A stretch of DNA of 64,000 nucleotides from TMP-7 sp038212445 (GCA_038212445.1 JBBQUM010000014.1:62001-126000); one strand, 5' to 3'; shown: positions 26,083 to 34,524, counted from the stretch's first letter. The notes: a model not told the origin generated them from the sequence alone. Program-made: numbers and translations.

Positions 26083-27498
26083 ATGAACGAAGTACTAACG
26101 CTGCAGTCAGAACCGGCGGCGGATCAGTGCTCTTCCACCCCACACGGCGAACCTGTCGGCATCCCACCAAGCGCCGTCCGTGAAGAACTGAGCCGCATCC
26201 TGGTAAGCCGTGCATTTGCGCGGTCACCTCGTATCAGCCGCTTTCTTTCTTTCGCGGTTGAGCAAACGCTCGCCGGACAGGAAACCCAACTGAAGGAGTA
26301 TATGCTCGGGGTTGAGGTGTTCAACCGCACCGAGTCGTTCGATCCTCGGATCGATTCAATCGTGCGTGTGGAAGCGCGCCGCCTCCGCTACAAACTCCAA
26401 CGTTATTACGAAACAGAAGGGCGGGACGACCGTGTCTGCATACGCTTTCACAAGGGTTGTTACGTACCCTCCTTCACTAATTGCGCCGATGATGTCCTGA
26501 ACTCGGAAGATGTTTTCGCGTTTCCCTATCTCAATCCGATCACCAACGCTCACGCCTTTGCCCTGTATGCAAAGGGCCGCTTTCACATGAGCCAGTGGAA
26601 CGCCGACGGAATTGCCGAAGCGATTTCATTTCTCAGCCAAGCCACACTCGAAGAGCCAGGTTTCACTGCAGCCCATGCCGCGCTTTCCAGCGCCTGGACC
26701 TTCTCCGCTCTGCTCGGCGTGATGCCAGGCAAGGACGCCGTAGCTCGCGCACGCAAGAGCGCCGGGGACGCATTGGAACAGTGGTCCTCAAGCGCCGAGG
26801 GGCACTCGGTTGAGGCATTAACCGGCGCTTTCAACGATTTCGAGTGGGGCGACGCCGAGAACCGGTTGCGGCGGGCCATACCCATGAATCCTTGCGATGC
26901 TCAGACTCGGATTTGGTACGGCTTGTTCACGATGCTAGCCGGCCGATTTGAGGATGCGCGCACTGAACTTTCGAAGGCTCAGCAAGCTTCGCCTGAATCG
27001 ATGACCGCGACGCTGGCGCTTGGGTTTGCAGCGCATCTCGCCAAATCGTACGATGAGGCCCTGCTGCAGTACCGGCTGGCGCAGGAGATGAATCCGGAAT
27101 CCTACGCGCCTTATCTGGCAATGGGTCTACTCTTCACCGAACGGCAGATGTTTGACCAGGCCCAGTTCGCGCTGGTGCAGGCCAATGAGTTCAGTCCGCA
27201 GAACCCGCCTGTGATGGCTGCGTTGGTGTACGGCTATGCCTGTGCAGGCCGGACCGACGCCGCGCGCCGCATCTTCGAGGAGATGTCTGAACTCGAGAGC
27301 CGCCGCTATATTTCGCCGATCTACAAGTGCCTGGCGTATGCATCATTGAACGAGATCGATCATGCTGTCCGGGCGCTCGAGCAAGCGTATGAGGATCGTT
27401 CGCCGTGGTTGGCCCTCGTGCGATTGCTGCCGGCATTTGCTTCCGTTCGGAATGACCCGCGGTATCCCGCCTTACTTGCCCGTATTGGTCTGACCTAG
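26083..27498 (+). CDS. TPR protein with N-terminal 'RISRFL' regulatory-type domain
   Basis: Residues ~25-135 form a domain common in acidobacteria ahead of TPR or TolB-like parts: RISRFLSFAVEQTLAGQ, LKEYMLGVEVFNRTESFDPRIDSIVRVEARRLRYKL, GRDDRVCIRFHKGCYVPSF. It resembles the winged-helix-like start of CadC/adenylate-cyclase-type regulators, so DNA binding is plausible but unproven. The rest (~145-470) is a run of TPR helices (HAFALYAKGRFHMSQW, AAHAALSSAWTF, AQTRIWYGLFTMLAGR, YAPYLAMGLLFTERQ, ALVYGYACAGRTDAAR). No signal peptide or membrane helix is present. A gggaga site lies before the ATG. It may control the divergent CnaB-like pair. Confidence 0.8.
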   Translation: MNEVLTLQSEPAADQCSSTPHGEPVGIPPSAVREELSRILVSRAFARSPRISRFLSFAVEQTLAGQETQLKEYMLGVEVFNRTESFDPRIDSIVRVEARRLRYKLQRYYETEGRDDRVCIRFHKGCYVPSFTNCADDVLNSEDVFAFPYLNPITNAHAFALYAKGRFHMSQWNADGIAEAISFLSQATLEEPGFTAAHAALSSAWTFSALLGVMPGKDAVARARKSAGDALEQWSSSAEGHSVEALTGAFNDFEWGDAENRLRRAIPMNPCDAQTRIWYGLFTMLAGRFEDARTELSKAQQASPESMTATLALGFAAHLAKSYDEALLQYRLAQEMNPESYAPYLAMGLLFTERQMFDQAQFALVQANEFSPQNPPVMAALVYGYACAGRTDAARRIFEEMSELESRRYISPIYKCLAYASLNEIDHAVRALEQAYEDRSPWLALVRLLPAFASVRNDPRYPALLARIGLT

Positions 27499-27540
27499 CC
27501 AGACCCTAGAGCCCACCGGCTACTGTTAGCTTTTGTGCGC

Positions 27541-27564
27541 GACGGGGCGGGAGTTCCCGTCCCA
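27541..27564 (-). repeat. Short GC-rich intergenic motif, copy 2
   Basis: On the minus strand this reads TGGGACGGGAACTCCCGCCC followed by CGTC. It matches the motif at 1569-1590 except for a small indel in the middle. It is partly palindromic (gacggg ... cccgtc on the plus strand) and lies in the 387-bp gap after the TPR gene. Confidence 0.4.
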
Positions 27565-27612
27565 TCCCTGCTGACTACTTTGTGCTTCACTGCGTTTACC
27601 GCGCAGAGAAGC

Positions 27613-27805
27613 GTCGCAAGAGGAAGTACATCAGCAACAACGCCGCCCTAATCACCTGGCTGAAGAAGTAGTCGCAAGAGGAAGTAAAACGAGCCTCCCG
27701 GCTCGTTTAGCGAGAAGGAAAAGCAGCGGGAAAGGGACTATAGCAGAAAAAGCGCCGCCGCCCTGATCGCCTGGCTAAAGAAGTAGTCGCAAGAGGAAGT
27801 AAAAC
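27613..27805 (+). repeat. Imperfect 115-bp tandem duplication with repeated protein-tail text
   Basis: The 16-mer gtcgcaagaggaagta occurs at 27613, 27671 and 27786. A 50-bp block at 27641-27690 recurs at 27756-27805 with three mismatches, 115 bp apart. Each block contains the end of an open frame: NNAALITWLKK-stop (stop 27668-27670) and SAAALIAWLKK-stop (stop 27784-27786), preceded by basic residues (RRKRKYIS; RERDYSRK). Neither frame has a convincing start. These look like duplicated C-terminal fragments of a lost gene rather than living genes. Apart from this duplication and the hairpin at 27687, I see nothing in the 387-bp gap. Confidence 0.6.
27687..27708. terminator. Perfect 9-bp hairpin inside the tandem repeat
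   Basis: aaacgagcc-tccc-ggctcgttt forms a 9-bp perfect stem with a 4-base loop and A/T-rich base, which resembles a bidirectional terminator. It is present only in the first copy of the duplicated block. Confidence 0.5.
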
Positions 27806-27885
27806 CCGTTACTTCTGCTCCTGCATGTGCTGCTCGGAAGGGGTGGCACTCCTGCCCCGCCAGGTTCACGGTACAATTCTTACTC

Positions 27886-28974
27886 ATGAGAATCCTCGCT
27901 GGGCTCTTCCTGTCTATAGCCTTGTGCTTCGCCGATCCACGTGTCGAGACGGGCGACATCAACGGCGCCAAGTTCCGCATTGACATCCCCGAGAAGTGGA
28001 ACGGCGGACTAGTGATGTACTGCCACGGCTACGCGCCAAAGCCGGTCACCTATGAGAGTCCGAAGCTGTCGCCGGTGATTGCCGTTTTCGCGGATGCCGG
28101 CTATGCCATCGCGCAGTCGGGATACGCAGGCGGCGGATGGGCAATTCAAGAGGCGGTAACGGACACGGAGAGTCTGCGGAGATACTTCGTGAAGAAATAC
28201 GGTCCTGTAAAAGAGACTTATATCACCGGACATTCAATGGGTGGCTTCATCACCATGGTGATGATGGAGACTCAACCCTCCACCTACGATGCGGGACTTC
28301 CCTTATGCGGTCCGCTCGCGTCCGCCACCTACTTTATGTCTCGCGGGGCATTCGACGGGAGGGTTTTGTTCGACTATTATTTCCCGGGCGTGCTGCCGAA
28401 CCCATCGAAGGTCCCGGCCGACTATCAAAGCAACCAGGAATCGACTGCCGCGGTGATAAAGGCGTTGGATAGCGCGCCCGACAAGGCGGAAATTCTACGC
28501 CGGCGGGACGGCTTCAAGAGCAACAAAGATATGGCCGGCGTCCTCACGTTTATTACGAACATGCTGCGTGAATTACAGGAACGGTCGGGCGGAAATCCGT
28601 TCGACAATCGCAACACGATCTACAACGGGACACCGGACGACAATGCTCTAAACGACGGCATTCAACGCTATGCCGCGGACCCGAAGGCTGCGGCGTACCT
28701 GCGGACTTACTATACGCCTAGCGGGCGGGTGACCAAGCCGATGCTGGCCGTCCACACCAGTTACGATCCGCTGGTGCCGGTATGGATTCCCAACACATAC
28801 AGCGCTCTGGCCGAGCAGGCTGGTTCCGCGCCGAATTTCGTACAGCAGTACGTGAAGCATGATGGACACTGCACAATTCTGCCGAATGAGGTCGCCAAGG
28901 CTTTCTCTGAGTTGCGGGAATGGAAGTCAAGCGGTGTCCGTCCCGTGGGCGGCGAGCTGAAGGTGGCGCGCTAG
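27886..28974 (+). CDS. Secreted alpha/beta hydrolase
   Basis: Signal peptide (MRILAGLFLSIALCFA), then an alpha/beta-hydrolase core: GGLVMYCHGYAPKP (oxyanion region), GYAIAQSGYAGGGWAIQEA, nucleophile elbow ITGHSMGGFITMVMM with Ser near residue 115. A late KPMLAVHTSYDPLVPVW probably supplies Asp, and KHDGHCTI the His. The order fits S33/prolyl-oligopeptidase-like or feruloyl/tannase-like esterases found in soil bacteria; substrate unknown. 362 residues is typical. It is convergent with the ECF sigma factor, with a 2-bp gap, so no intergenic terminator is possible. Confidence 0.82.
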   Translation: MRILAGLFLSIALCFADPRVETGDINGAKFRIDIPEKWNGGLVMYCHGYAPKPVTYESPKLSPVIAVFADAGYAIAQSGYAGGGWAIQEAVTDTESLRRYFVKKYGPVKETYITGHSMGGFITMVMMETQPSTYDAGLPLCGPLASATYFMSRGAFDGRVLFDYYFPGVLPNPSKVPADYQSNQESTAAVIKALDSAPDKAEILRRRDGFKSNKDMAGVLTFITNMLRELQERSGGNPFDNRNTIYNGTPDDNALNDGIQRYAADPKAAAYLRTYYTPSGRVTKPMLAVHTSYDPLVPVWIPNTYSALAEQAGSAPNFVQQYVKHDGHCTILPNEVAKAFSELREWKSSGVRPVGGELKVAR

Positions 28975-28976
28975 AA

Positions 28977-29567
28977 TTAGCAGTCCAGTCCTGAGAGTTG
29001 GTCGCGCAATGACGCGTAGGCGCGAACCAGCACCGAGCGGACAGCCTGATTGGTACATCCGGATAGAGCTGCGATTTCCTCGCAGCTCATCCCTTCAAAC
29101 TTGTGGAGCACGACGATTCTGCGCTGACGCTCGGGCAGATTCGAGATGGCATGCCGGACGGCGGCGCGCCTGCTCTGCGCCACCAGTCGTTCGTCCGCCG
29201 AAATGGCCGGATCCTCGAATTGCCGGTGCACACGCTCGCCTTCATGGCGAAATTCCAGTGGCTCGCACCGTCGTCGGAGGCTGTCGCGCCGCCAATTCAA
29301 GGCCAGACGGCCCGCGATGGTGAACACCCAAGTGCTGAACTTCGCGGTAGGGACATAGTCGTCCCGGTGGCGGTAAACCCGCAGGAAAACCTCCTGCGCC
29401 AGTTCTTCCGACGCCGCGTGGTTTCGTACGATCCGGTTGACAAAGTGAACCACGCGGACCCTGTGCTTACGGATGAGAATCTCGAAGGCCAAGGCGTCGC
29501 CGGCCTTGGCGGCGACCATCATGCACGCGTCGAGATCCGCCGAAGCGGGTTGCGGACTCGTCATCAT
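28977..29567 (-). CDS. ECF-type RNA polymerase sigma factor
   Basis: A 196-residue sigma-70 family factor with region 2 (LAFEILIRKHRVRVVHFVNRIVRN, EELAQEVFLRVYRHRDDY, FSTWVFTIAGRLALNWRRD) and region 4 (ISNLPERQRRIVVLHKFEGMSCEEIAALSGCTNQAVRSVLVRAY, a helix-turn-helix). The N-terminus begins MMTSPQPASADLDACMM. No anti-sigma factor gene lies next to it: the gene before it in this direction encodes a secreted TPR protein. Control may therefore be by a distant partner or by transcription. The 65-bp gap from the TPR gene could still allow co-transcription. Confidence 0.93.
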   Translation of the reverse strand: MMTSPQPASADLDACMMVAAKAGDALAFEILIRKHRVRVVHFVNRIVRNHAASEELAQEVFLRVYRHRDDYVPTAKFSTWVFTIAGRLALNWRRDSLRRRCEPLEFRHEGERVHRQFEDPAISADERLVAQSRRAAVRHAISNLPERQRRIVVLHKFEGMSCEEIAALSGCTNQAVRSVLVRAYASLRDQLSGLDC

Positions 29568-29632
29568 GCGAACTTTGACGAGGAATCGCCCGCCGGGGTT
29601 TGCGCCCTGACGGTAAAGTTACTCTCTTTTAC

Positions 29633-30946
29633 TTAACGATGCTTAGCAGCGCCCGGGAGCTTGGTGGCTTGCGCCGTGACCCCGGAGAGGAGCTTGGCGC
29701 GAGCGGCCATCTTGTTGGCATCGCCCTTCTTCTTCTCTGCTTTCAACAGGTCGGCGTAGTGATCGAGAGTCTGCACAAGCAGGACGGGAGCTGGATCGGC
29801 AGGATCGTACACCACACGCCGGCTGGTGACCCAGCCTTTCTTGTCGAGGATCGCGATGGCTGTCTTGAACATGCCTTCGGCTTCGTTGTGACGGCCCTTG
29901 ACCGTGAGCACTACACCCAATCCATCCAGACTGCGTGCCGTATCGCTTTCCTGAACTACCAGCATCGCTCTGTAGAGCGGCTCTGCTTCGGATGCCTTGC
30001 CCTGAGCGCCGTAGGCTTCAGCGACGTGTTGCAGGGCAATCCGGGACGACGGTGCATCGGGACCAATGGTGCGCGTAAGGATGAACAGCTCCCGCTCATA
30101 ACTTTGACCGGCCTTGTCGAAAACTTTCTGCGCCATATAGAGGTTGCCCAGGGCGTCGTGAGCGTCGGCGGCTTCCTGCGCCAGCGGTCCGACACTGGAC
30201 TCGCGAACAGCCAGGGCGCGCCTTAATACGGGCTCGGCCTGAGCGTACTGGTTGCGAAGGAGGTACAGCTCACCGAGTCCGTCGAGGAGCGGCGCGAGCT
30301 CAGGCGCGTTGGTGCCGAGGATCTTTTCCTCACTTCTCAGCGCCCGCAGCCAGACCCGTTCGGCGTCGTCATAGTGCTTGGTGCGGACATACAGGCGGCC
30401 CAATTGCGTGAGAGCACCCGTCAGAGCAATGTTGTCGTTTCCCTGCTTAATTTCACGAATGGTAAGAACGCGCTTGAGAAGCTGTTCAGCTTCGCCGTTC
30501 TTTTCCAGCGCTTCGGTGATACGAGCCAGATTTTCCAGGACATCCGCGACCTCAAGGCTCATCATGCCTTTGCTGATCTCCATAATCTGGAGGCTGCGGC
30601 GGAAATAGCCGTCGGCGGCCTGATACTTCATTTGAGCGAAACTGACGCGGCCCAGGTCATTGATATCTTGAACGATATCGGGACTGTTAAGACCAAATGC
30701 GTGCTCGCGCTCCTCGAGCAACTTAGCGAGAACCTTTTCGGCGTCGCCAAAACGGCTGTTGCCGCAATAGAAGTCCGCCAGATCGCGGAATCCCTTGGCG
30801 AATTCTGGCTTATCCGACGCGCCCGTCTTCAGTGACTTGTCCATCGCGTCGGACAGACGTTTCTCAACGGCAGCATCGTTCTGCCCCCAGGCTGATGCCG
30901 CTATCATCGCGACCAGGAGTCCGTAAGCAAGCACGCCGGTTCTCAT
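29633..30946 (-). CDS. Secreted TPR (kinesin light-chain-like) protein
   Basis: The ATG at 30946 begins a signal peptide (MRTGVLAYGLLVAMIAASAW); an in-frame GTG six codons upstream is also possible and neither has a clear ribosome-binding site. The mature part is a series of ~42-residue TPR_12 repeats: FRDLADFYCGNSRFGDAEKV, DINDLGRVSFAQMKYQAADG, VLENLARITEALEKNGEAEQ, ALTQLGRLYVRTKHYDDAER and DALGNLYMAQKVFDKAGQSY, about eight in all. Such arrays mediate protein-protein contacts outside the inner membrane. It precedes the ECF sigma factor gene in the same direction; a link to envelope sensing is possible but unproven. Confidence 0.8.
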   Translation of the reverse strand: MRTGVLAYGLLVAMIAASAWGQNDAAVEKRLSDAMDKSLKTGASDKPEFAKGFRDLADFYCGNSRFGDAEKVLAKLLEEREHAFGLNSPDIVQDINDLGRVSFAQMKYQAADGYFRRSLQIMEISKGMMSLEVADVLENLARITEALEKNGEAEQLLKRVLTIREIKQGNDNIALTGALTQLGRLYVRTKHYDDAERVWLRALRSEEKILGTNAPELAPLLDGLGELYLLRNQYAQAEPVLRRALAVRESSVGPLAQEAADAHDALGNLYMAQKVFDKAGQSYERELFILTRTIGPDAPSSRIALQHVAEAYGAQGKASEAEPLYRAMLVVQESDTARSLDGLGVVLTVKGRHNEAEGMFKTAIAILDKKGWVTSRRVVYDPADPAPVLLVQTLDHYADLLKAEKKKGDANKMAARAKLLSGVTAQATKLPGAAKHR

Positions 30947-31060
30947 TGTTGGAGTGATCGGCACTCAGATTGAAGGGGTATAGGTCCTCTCCACAAAATG
31001 AGAGTGAAATAGGCGGCGTACTACGCTATTTGAAACACGTCGTGATAGACTGTAGCCGCT

Positions 31061-31642
31061 ATGAGATCGAGCAAGTGGTTGATTTATTTGACTTTTATGG
31101 GCTTGTGCACTTGGGGTGCCGACACTGGCGGCTGGAAAACGATCTTCGACGGCAAGACTCTTGATGGCTGGAAAGCGAACGACAATCCCGAGTCTTGGAG
31201 CGTCAAGAATGGGACTATCGTCGGCGACGGAGAGCGCAGCCACCTCTTTTATATGGGCGAACAGTGTGCGAACTGCGAGTTCAAAGCTGAAGTTCGATTG
31301 AATCACGCCGGTAATTCCGGAATGTATTTTCGCGCCGAATTCGTCCCCGGCTGGCCCAAAGGCTATGAAGCGCAGGTGGATAATACTCACCCCGATCCGA
31401 AGCGGACCGGTAGCCTCTACAATTTCAAGAATGTGACCGAACAGCTGGTGCCGGACGACACCTGGTGGACGCAACACATCATCGCCAATGGCAATCACAT
31501 CATTATTAGGGTGAACGACAAGGTCGTGGTGGACTACATTGACGAGAAGAATACCTACATGAAGGGCTACCTTGCGTTGCAGCAACACAACAAGGGCAGC
31601 GTAGTGGAGTACAAAAACCTGCAGATGAAGAAATTGCCCTAG
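31061..31642 (+). CDS. Secreted DUF1080 (3-keto-disaccharide hydrolase-like) protein
   Basis: A hydrophobic leader (KWLIYLTFMGLCTWG) is followed by the family signature GWKTIFDGKTLDGWKA. Next come ESWSVKNGTIVGDGERSHLF, FKAEVRLNHAGNSGMYFRAE, GYEAQVDNTHPDPKRTGSLY and ending strands IIIRVNDKVVVDYID and GYLALQQHNKGSVVEYKNLQ. This laminin-G/concanavalin-like jellyroll is abundant in acidobacteria and planctomycetes; some members hydrolyse 3-keto-glycosides. 193 residues equals one domain. Its stop overlaps that of the convergent phosphodiesterase gene by 4 bp. Confidence 0.88.
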   Translation: MRSSKWLIYLTFMGLCTWGADTGGWKTIFDGKTLDGWKANDNPESWSVKNGTIVGDGERSHLFYMGEQCANCEFKAEVRLNHAGNSGMYFRAEFVPGWPKGYEAQVDNTHPDPKRTGSLYNFKNVTEQLVPDDTWWTQHIIANGNHIIIRVNDKVVVDYIDEKNTYMKGYLALQQHNKGSVVEYKNLQMKKLP

Positions 31643-32391
31643 GGCTTCTTGCGCAGATACTTCACCAGTTCCTCCGGATGGTCGGTCTGGATTCCGGCTG
31701 CGCCCTGATCGATTGCCGACTGCCAGGAAGTGGGATTGTCGAAGGGGCCGAGACGGTCGACGAAAATCTCGACGCTGGCCTTCTTTGCCACGGCAATCAC
31801 ATCGGGCGTGAAGTCTTTCGCATCAAACGCCAGAACCTTCGGATGTAGCTCGTCGATCAACTGCTGAGCGTGTTCGGCCGACCGCGCCTCCGGCATCACC
31901 TTGAGGGCCGGATCGAGCGCTTGCACTTCTTTCGCGAGGCGAGGGTCGGCGTAGATGACAAAGTCACCGCCCTTTCTGAGCCGGTCCACGAGATCCTTCG
32001 CGGTGATTGCCTTGGCATCGACATAGACGCCAATCTTTCCTCGCGCATAATCAAGAGCCTCATCGAACGTCGGAATTGCCGCCCCGCCCGCTTGGAGCTT
32101 ACGGATCTCCTCGAACGTCATCTTCGACACTTCGCCATGGCCGTTGGTGGTGCGGTCGACCTTCGAATCGTGCATCAGGACGAGTTTGCCGTCAGCCGTC
32201 GTGCGGACGTCCACCTCGATATAGTCGGCACCGACGCGCACCGCCTCCTCGAAGGCCGGCAGAGTATTTTCCGGGTGGCGCAGGTGTTCGCCGCGGTGGG
32301 AGATCACCTTCACGCGGTCCGGCGCTGCCGCCGTGCCCGCCAGCGCGGTTAGGATGAGGAGCAGGACTGCATGCTGGGCATTCTTGTACAT
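31639..32391 (-). CDS. Exported glycerophosphodiester phosphodiesterase
   Basis: GDPD hydrolyses glycerophosphodiesters (from phospholipid head groups) to glycerol-3-phosphate and an alcohol. The ATG at 32391 is chosen because it starts a signal peptide (MYKNAQHAVLLLILTALAG); an upstream in-frame extension is charged and unlike the family. Catalytic and metal residues are visible: VISHRGE...HPENTLPAFEEAV near residue 32, DYIEVDVRTTADGKLVLMHD near 57, and AALDP-like later strands. The second half has VYVDAKAITAK and ends GIQTDHPEELVKYL. About 250 residues, normal length. Its start codon lies inside the first codons of the opposite-strand gene at 32371. Confidence 0.9.
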   Translation of the reverse strand: MYKNAQHAVLLLILTALAGTAAAPDRVKVISHRGEHLRHPENTLPAFEEAVRVGADYIEVDVRTTADGKLVLMHDSKVDRTTNGHGEVSKMTFEEIRKLQAGGAAIPTFDEALDYARGKIGVYVDAKAITAKDLVDRLRKGGDFVIYADPRLAKEVQALDPALKVMPEARSAEHAQQLIDELHPKVLAFDAKDFTPDVIAVAKKASVEIFVDRLGPFDNPTSWQSAIDQGAAGIQTDHPEELVKYLRKKP

Positions 32392-32646
32392 GGCGATAAT
32401 CACTTTATTGTGCGGGGTCCGGAGCCCGATCGGGAAACGGCGCTGGCGCTGGTGCGGCATTGGTCGGTAATTCAGATCGGCGCGACGACACCTGAGCACT
32501 TGAGCCAGTGGCGCATCAGCAGTAAGGAATTTCGGGAAGATCTGCTGTGGGCGGTGGCAGTAGCCGGCGACGGAGCGATGGCGCCGGCGGTGGTCTTGTT
32601 GTTATCGGAATTGCGTGAACGCGGGATCGAACTCAGGGCGCTTTGA
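32371..32646 (+). CDS. Small conserved-looking hypothetical protein
   Basis: A 91-residue ORF starting at ATG 32371 with an aggagc site. Text such as GDNHFIVRGPEPDRETALALVRHWSVIQIG looks protein-like and codon use matches its neighbours. I recognise no domain; the fold could be a small alpha/beta unit. It overlaps the start of the phosphodiesterase gene by 21 bp on the other strand and the end of the cyclase gene by 14 bp, leaving no room for separate promoters. The opposite-strand start at 32391 is itself firmly supported, so the overlap seems real. Confidence 0.55.
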   Translation: MLGILVHGDNHFIVRGPEPDRETALALVRHWSVIQIGATTPEHLSQWRISSKEFREDLLWAVAVAGDGAMAPAVVLLLSELRERGIELRAL

Positions 32647-33436
32647 TCGCTATTGGACGAATCGGCGAGCCGGTGGCGCCGCGGATCTTAAGCGGTAGCG
32701 CGATGAACAGAAATTCGAGAACACCGTCGCGCGCGAGTTCCTCGAGATTCAGTACTTCGATAATGTGAATTCCGCTTTCCACCAGCAGGTGAACGTGGAC
32801 TTCCATGGCGGGTGAGGGCACCTGCTCGAAGGCGACGGTATCGGAACCAGCGGCGAAGATACCGTGGCGGCTGAGCCATTCAGCGCCGGCGCGTCGCGGA
32901 CCGGGTCCCGTTGGCGCGCCCCCGAGCGAACCGGTAATGAACTGCTTCCGATCGCCCCAATAGCGCGCCCAGCCAGTGCGGAGCAGCGCAACGTCGCCTT
33001 CGCGGAGCGTCAGCGAATGCCTGCCGGCAATGGCGGCCAGAACTTCAGGAGTGACGGTGTAGTCATGGGGCAGTGCATCCACGCCTTCGTGTCCCGCGAT
33101 GTCGAACAGCAGCCCGCGCCGCAATATCGGCGCGACGGTGTCGATGGAGTGAGGTTCAACGCCGCCGGTAAACGACTGTTTCGGTGCATGCCCTCCGAAC
33201 AACTGGCCGCCACAGGAGAAATGATTGAGCCCGTCCATGTGAGTGCCCGTGTGCGTTCCCATCGCGATGGTCTCAGACGCCGCGCTGCTGCCGCCTTGAT
33301 TGAGCACTTCGCCGTGCGCCTTGTTCAATGTGTAGAGGAAGGGCGCATGGGTTGGGAAATGTGGAACGCCGGCATACAGCGGCTGAGCGAGATCGTAGAC
33401 GCGCGCGTCGCGTATGAGCTGATAGAAATCGGTCAA
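32633..33436 (-). CDS. Cyclase/kynurenine-formamidase-like metal hydrolase
   Basis: Cyclase family (PF04199), related to arylformamidase and to polyketide cyclases. The metal-binding signature is seen as MGTHTGTHMDGLNHFSC near residue 60, with RVYDLAQPLYAGVPHFP at the N-terminus and VALLRTGWARYW in the middle. The start is a TTG that overlaps the exchanger's TGA (TTGA), an arrangement for coupled translation. The C-terminus (LEFLFIALPLKIRGATGSPIRPI) matches the family end. Substrate cannot be told: amide or lactone hydrolysis are both known in the family. Confidence 0.88.
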   Translation of the reverse strand: MTDFYQLIRDARVYDLAQPLYAGVPHFPTHAPFLYTLNKAHGEVLNQGGSSAASETIAMGTHTGTHMDGLNHFSCGGQLFGGHAPKQSFTGGVEPHSIDTVAPILRRGLLFDIAGHEGVDALPHDYTVTPEVLAAIAGRHSLTLREGDVALLRTGWARYWGDRKQFITGSLGGAPTGPGPRRAGAEWLSRHGIFAAGSDTVAFEQVPSPAMEVHVHLLVESGIHIIEVLNLEELARDGVLEFLFIALPLKIRGATGSPIRPIAIKAP

Positions 33437-34518
33437 TGAGCCTCTCCTGTGCTAGGTGCGCCGGCTTCCGGCATGAAGAAGAATACCAGCGCGAGGATGA
33501 GATACACGGCCAGTAGTTGTACGCCCTCGAGCCAGTTGGATTCACCGTCGCTCGCGATTTGTCCGGTAATGAGGACAGCCACAAAAACTGCGAGCACTTC
33601 AGTTGGCGAGAAGACCAGATCCATCGGATGGGGTCCGATGAGGTAGCTCGCGAGCACCAGGACAGGCGCGACGAACAGCGCCATTTGAATGCTGCTGCCC
33701 ACGGCGATACCCAGCGACAACTCCATCCGGTTCTTCATGGCCATCATCACCGCCGTACTGTGTTCGGCGGCGTTGCCGATGATTGCCACAACGATCACGC
33801 CGATGAAGATATTCGTCATGCCGAAAGCGTGTGCCGCGGGTTCCACGGAGCCAACGAGGATTTCGCTCATCCACGCCAGAACCGCGGTTATGCCAGCCAG
33901 CATGAGCAGTGATTTGCGAATCGGCCATACATGTTCCGGTTCTACCTTCTCCGACTCTTGGCCTGAGAACAGATGGGTGTGGGTTCGCAGCGAGAAGAGG
34001 AGGTGCAGAGCGTAAGTCACCAACAAGACGATCGAGATCTCGAAGCTCAGCCCGCCCTCGCGTGCGAGACCCGCTGGTCCGGCGAGGTAGTGGTAGGCAG
34101 CCGGCATCACTAAAGCGATTGCGGCGAGCGTCATCATGGTGGACTGCGCCTGGGCCCCCTGAGCGTTGAATTTCAGCTGTCGATGCTTCAATCCTCCTGC
34201 CAGCACTGAAGCGCCGAGCACCAGCAGGACGTTGCCGATGATCGATCCCGTGAGCGAAGCCTTCACCACGCCGTACAGCCCCTGACGCATCGCCATGAGC
34301 GCGATGATCAATTCGGCGGCATTACCGAAGGTGGCGTTCAGCAGTCCGCCGACGCCCTCGCTGGTGCGGTGCGCGAGTTGCTCGGTGGCCTCCCCCAGCA
34401 GTCCGGCAAGCGGAATGATCGCAATCGCCGAAGCGACGAAAATCCAGGTAGAGGCTTGCGGCGCCAGAAACTCCAGCCCCACCGCTACCGGCACAAAGAT
34501 GAGCAACCAGTTCAGCAT
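33433..34518 (-). CDS. cax: Calcium/proton exchanger (CaCA family)
   Basis: CAX-type antiporter that exports Ca2+ (or other divalent ions) against protons. The 361-residue protein has about 11 hydrophobic helices and both alpha-repeat motifs: GLLNATFGNAAELIIALMAM near residue 60 and IVVAIIGNAAEHSTAVMMAM near residue 240, each with the conserved Gly-Asn-Ala-x-Glu core. The acidic stretch between the halves (GQESEKVEPEHVW) is like the linker of other CAX proteins. It is the first gene of a coupled pair with the cyclase gene and is followed by no terminator. Confidence 0.93.
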   Translation of the reverse strand: MLNWLLIFVPVAVGLEFLAPQASTWIFVASAIAIIPLAGLLGEATEQLAHRTSEGVGGLLNATFGNAAELIIALMAMRQGLYGVVKASLTGSIIGNVLLVLGASVLAGGLKHRQLKFNAQGAQAQSTMMTLAAIALVMPAAYHYLAGPAGLAREGGLSFEISIVLLVTYALHLLFSLRTHTHLFSGQESEKVEPEHVWPIRKSLLMLAGITAVLAWMSEILVGSVEPAAHAFGMTNIFIGVIVVAIIGNAAEHSTAVMMAMKNRMELSLGIAVGSSIQMALFVAPVLVLASYLIGPHPMDLVFSPTEVLAVFVAVLITGQIASDGESNWLEGVQLLAVYLILALVFFFMPEAGAPSTGEAH

Positions 34519-34524
34519 CTGGGC

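Noticed and set aside
27613..27805. Possible CRISPR array
   Set aside because: Only two or three degenerate copies, and the spacing (58 and 115 bp) and repeat length do not fit direct repeats with unique spacers.
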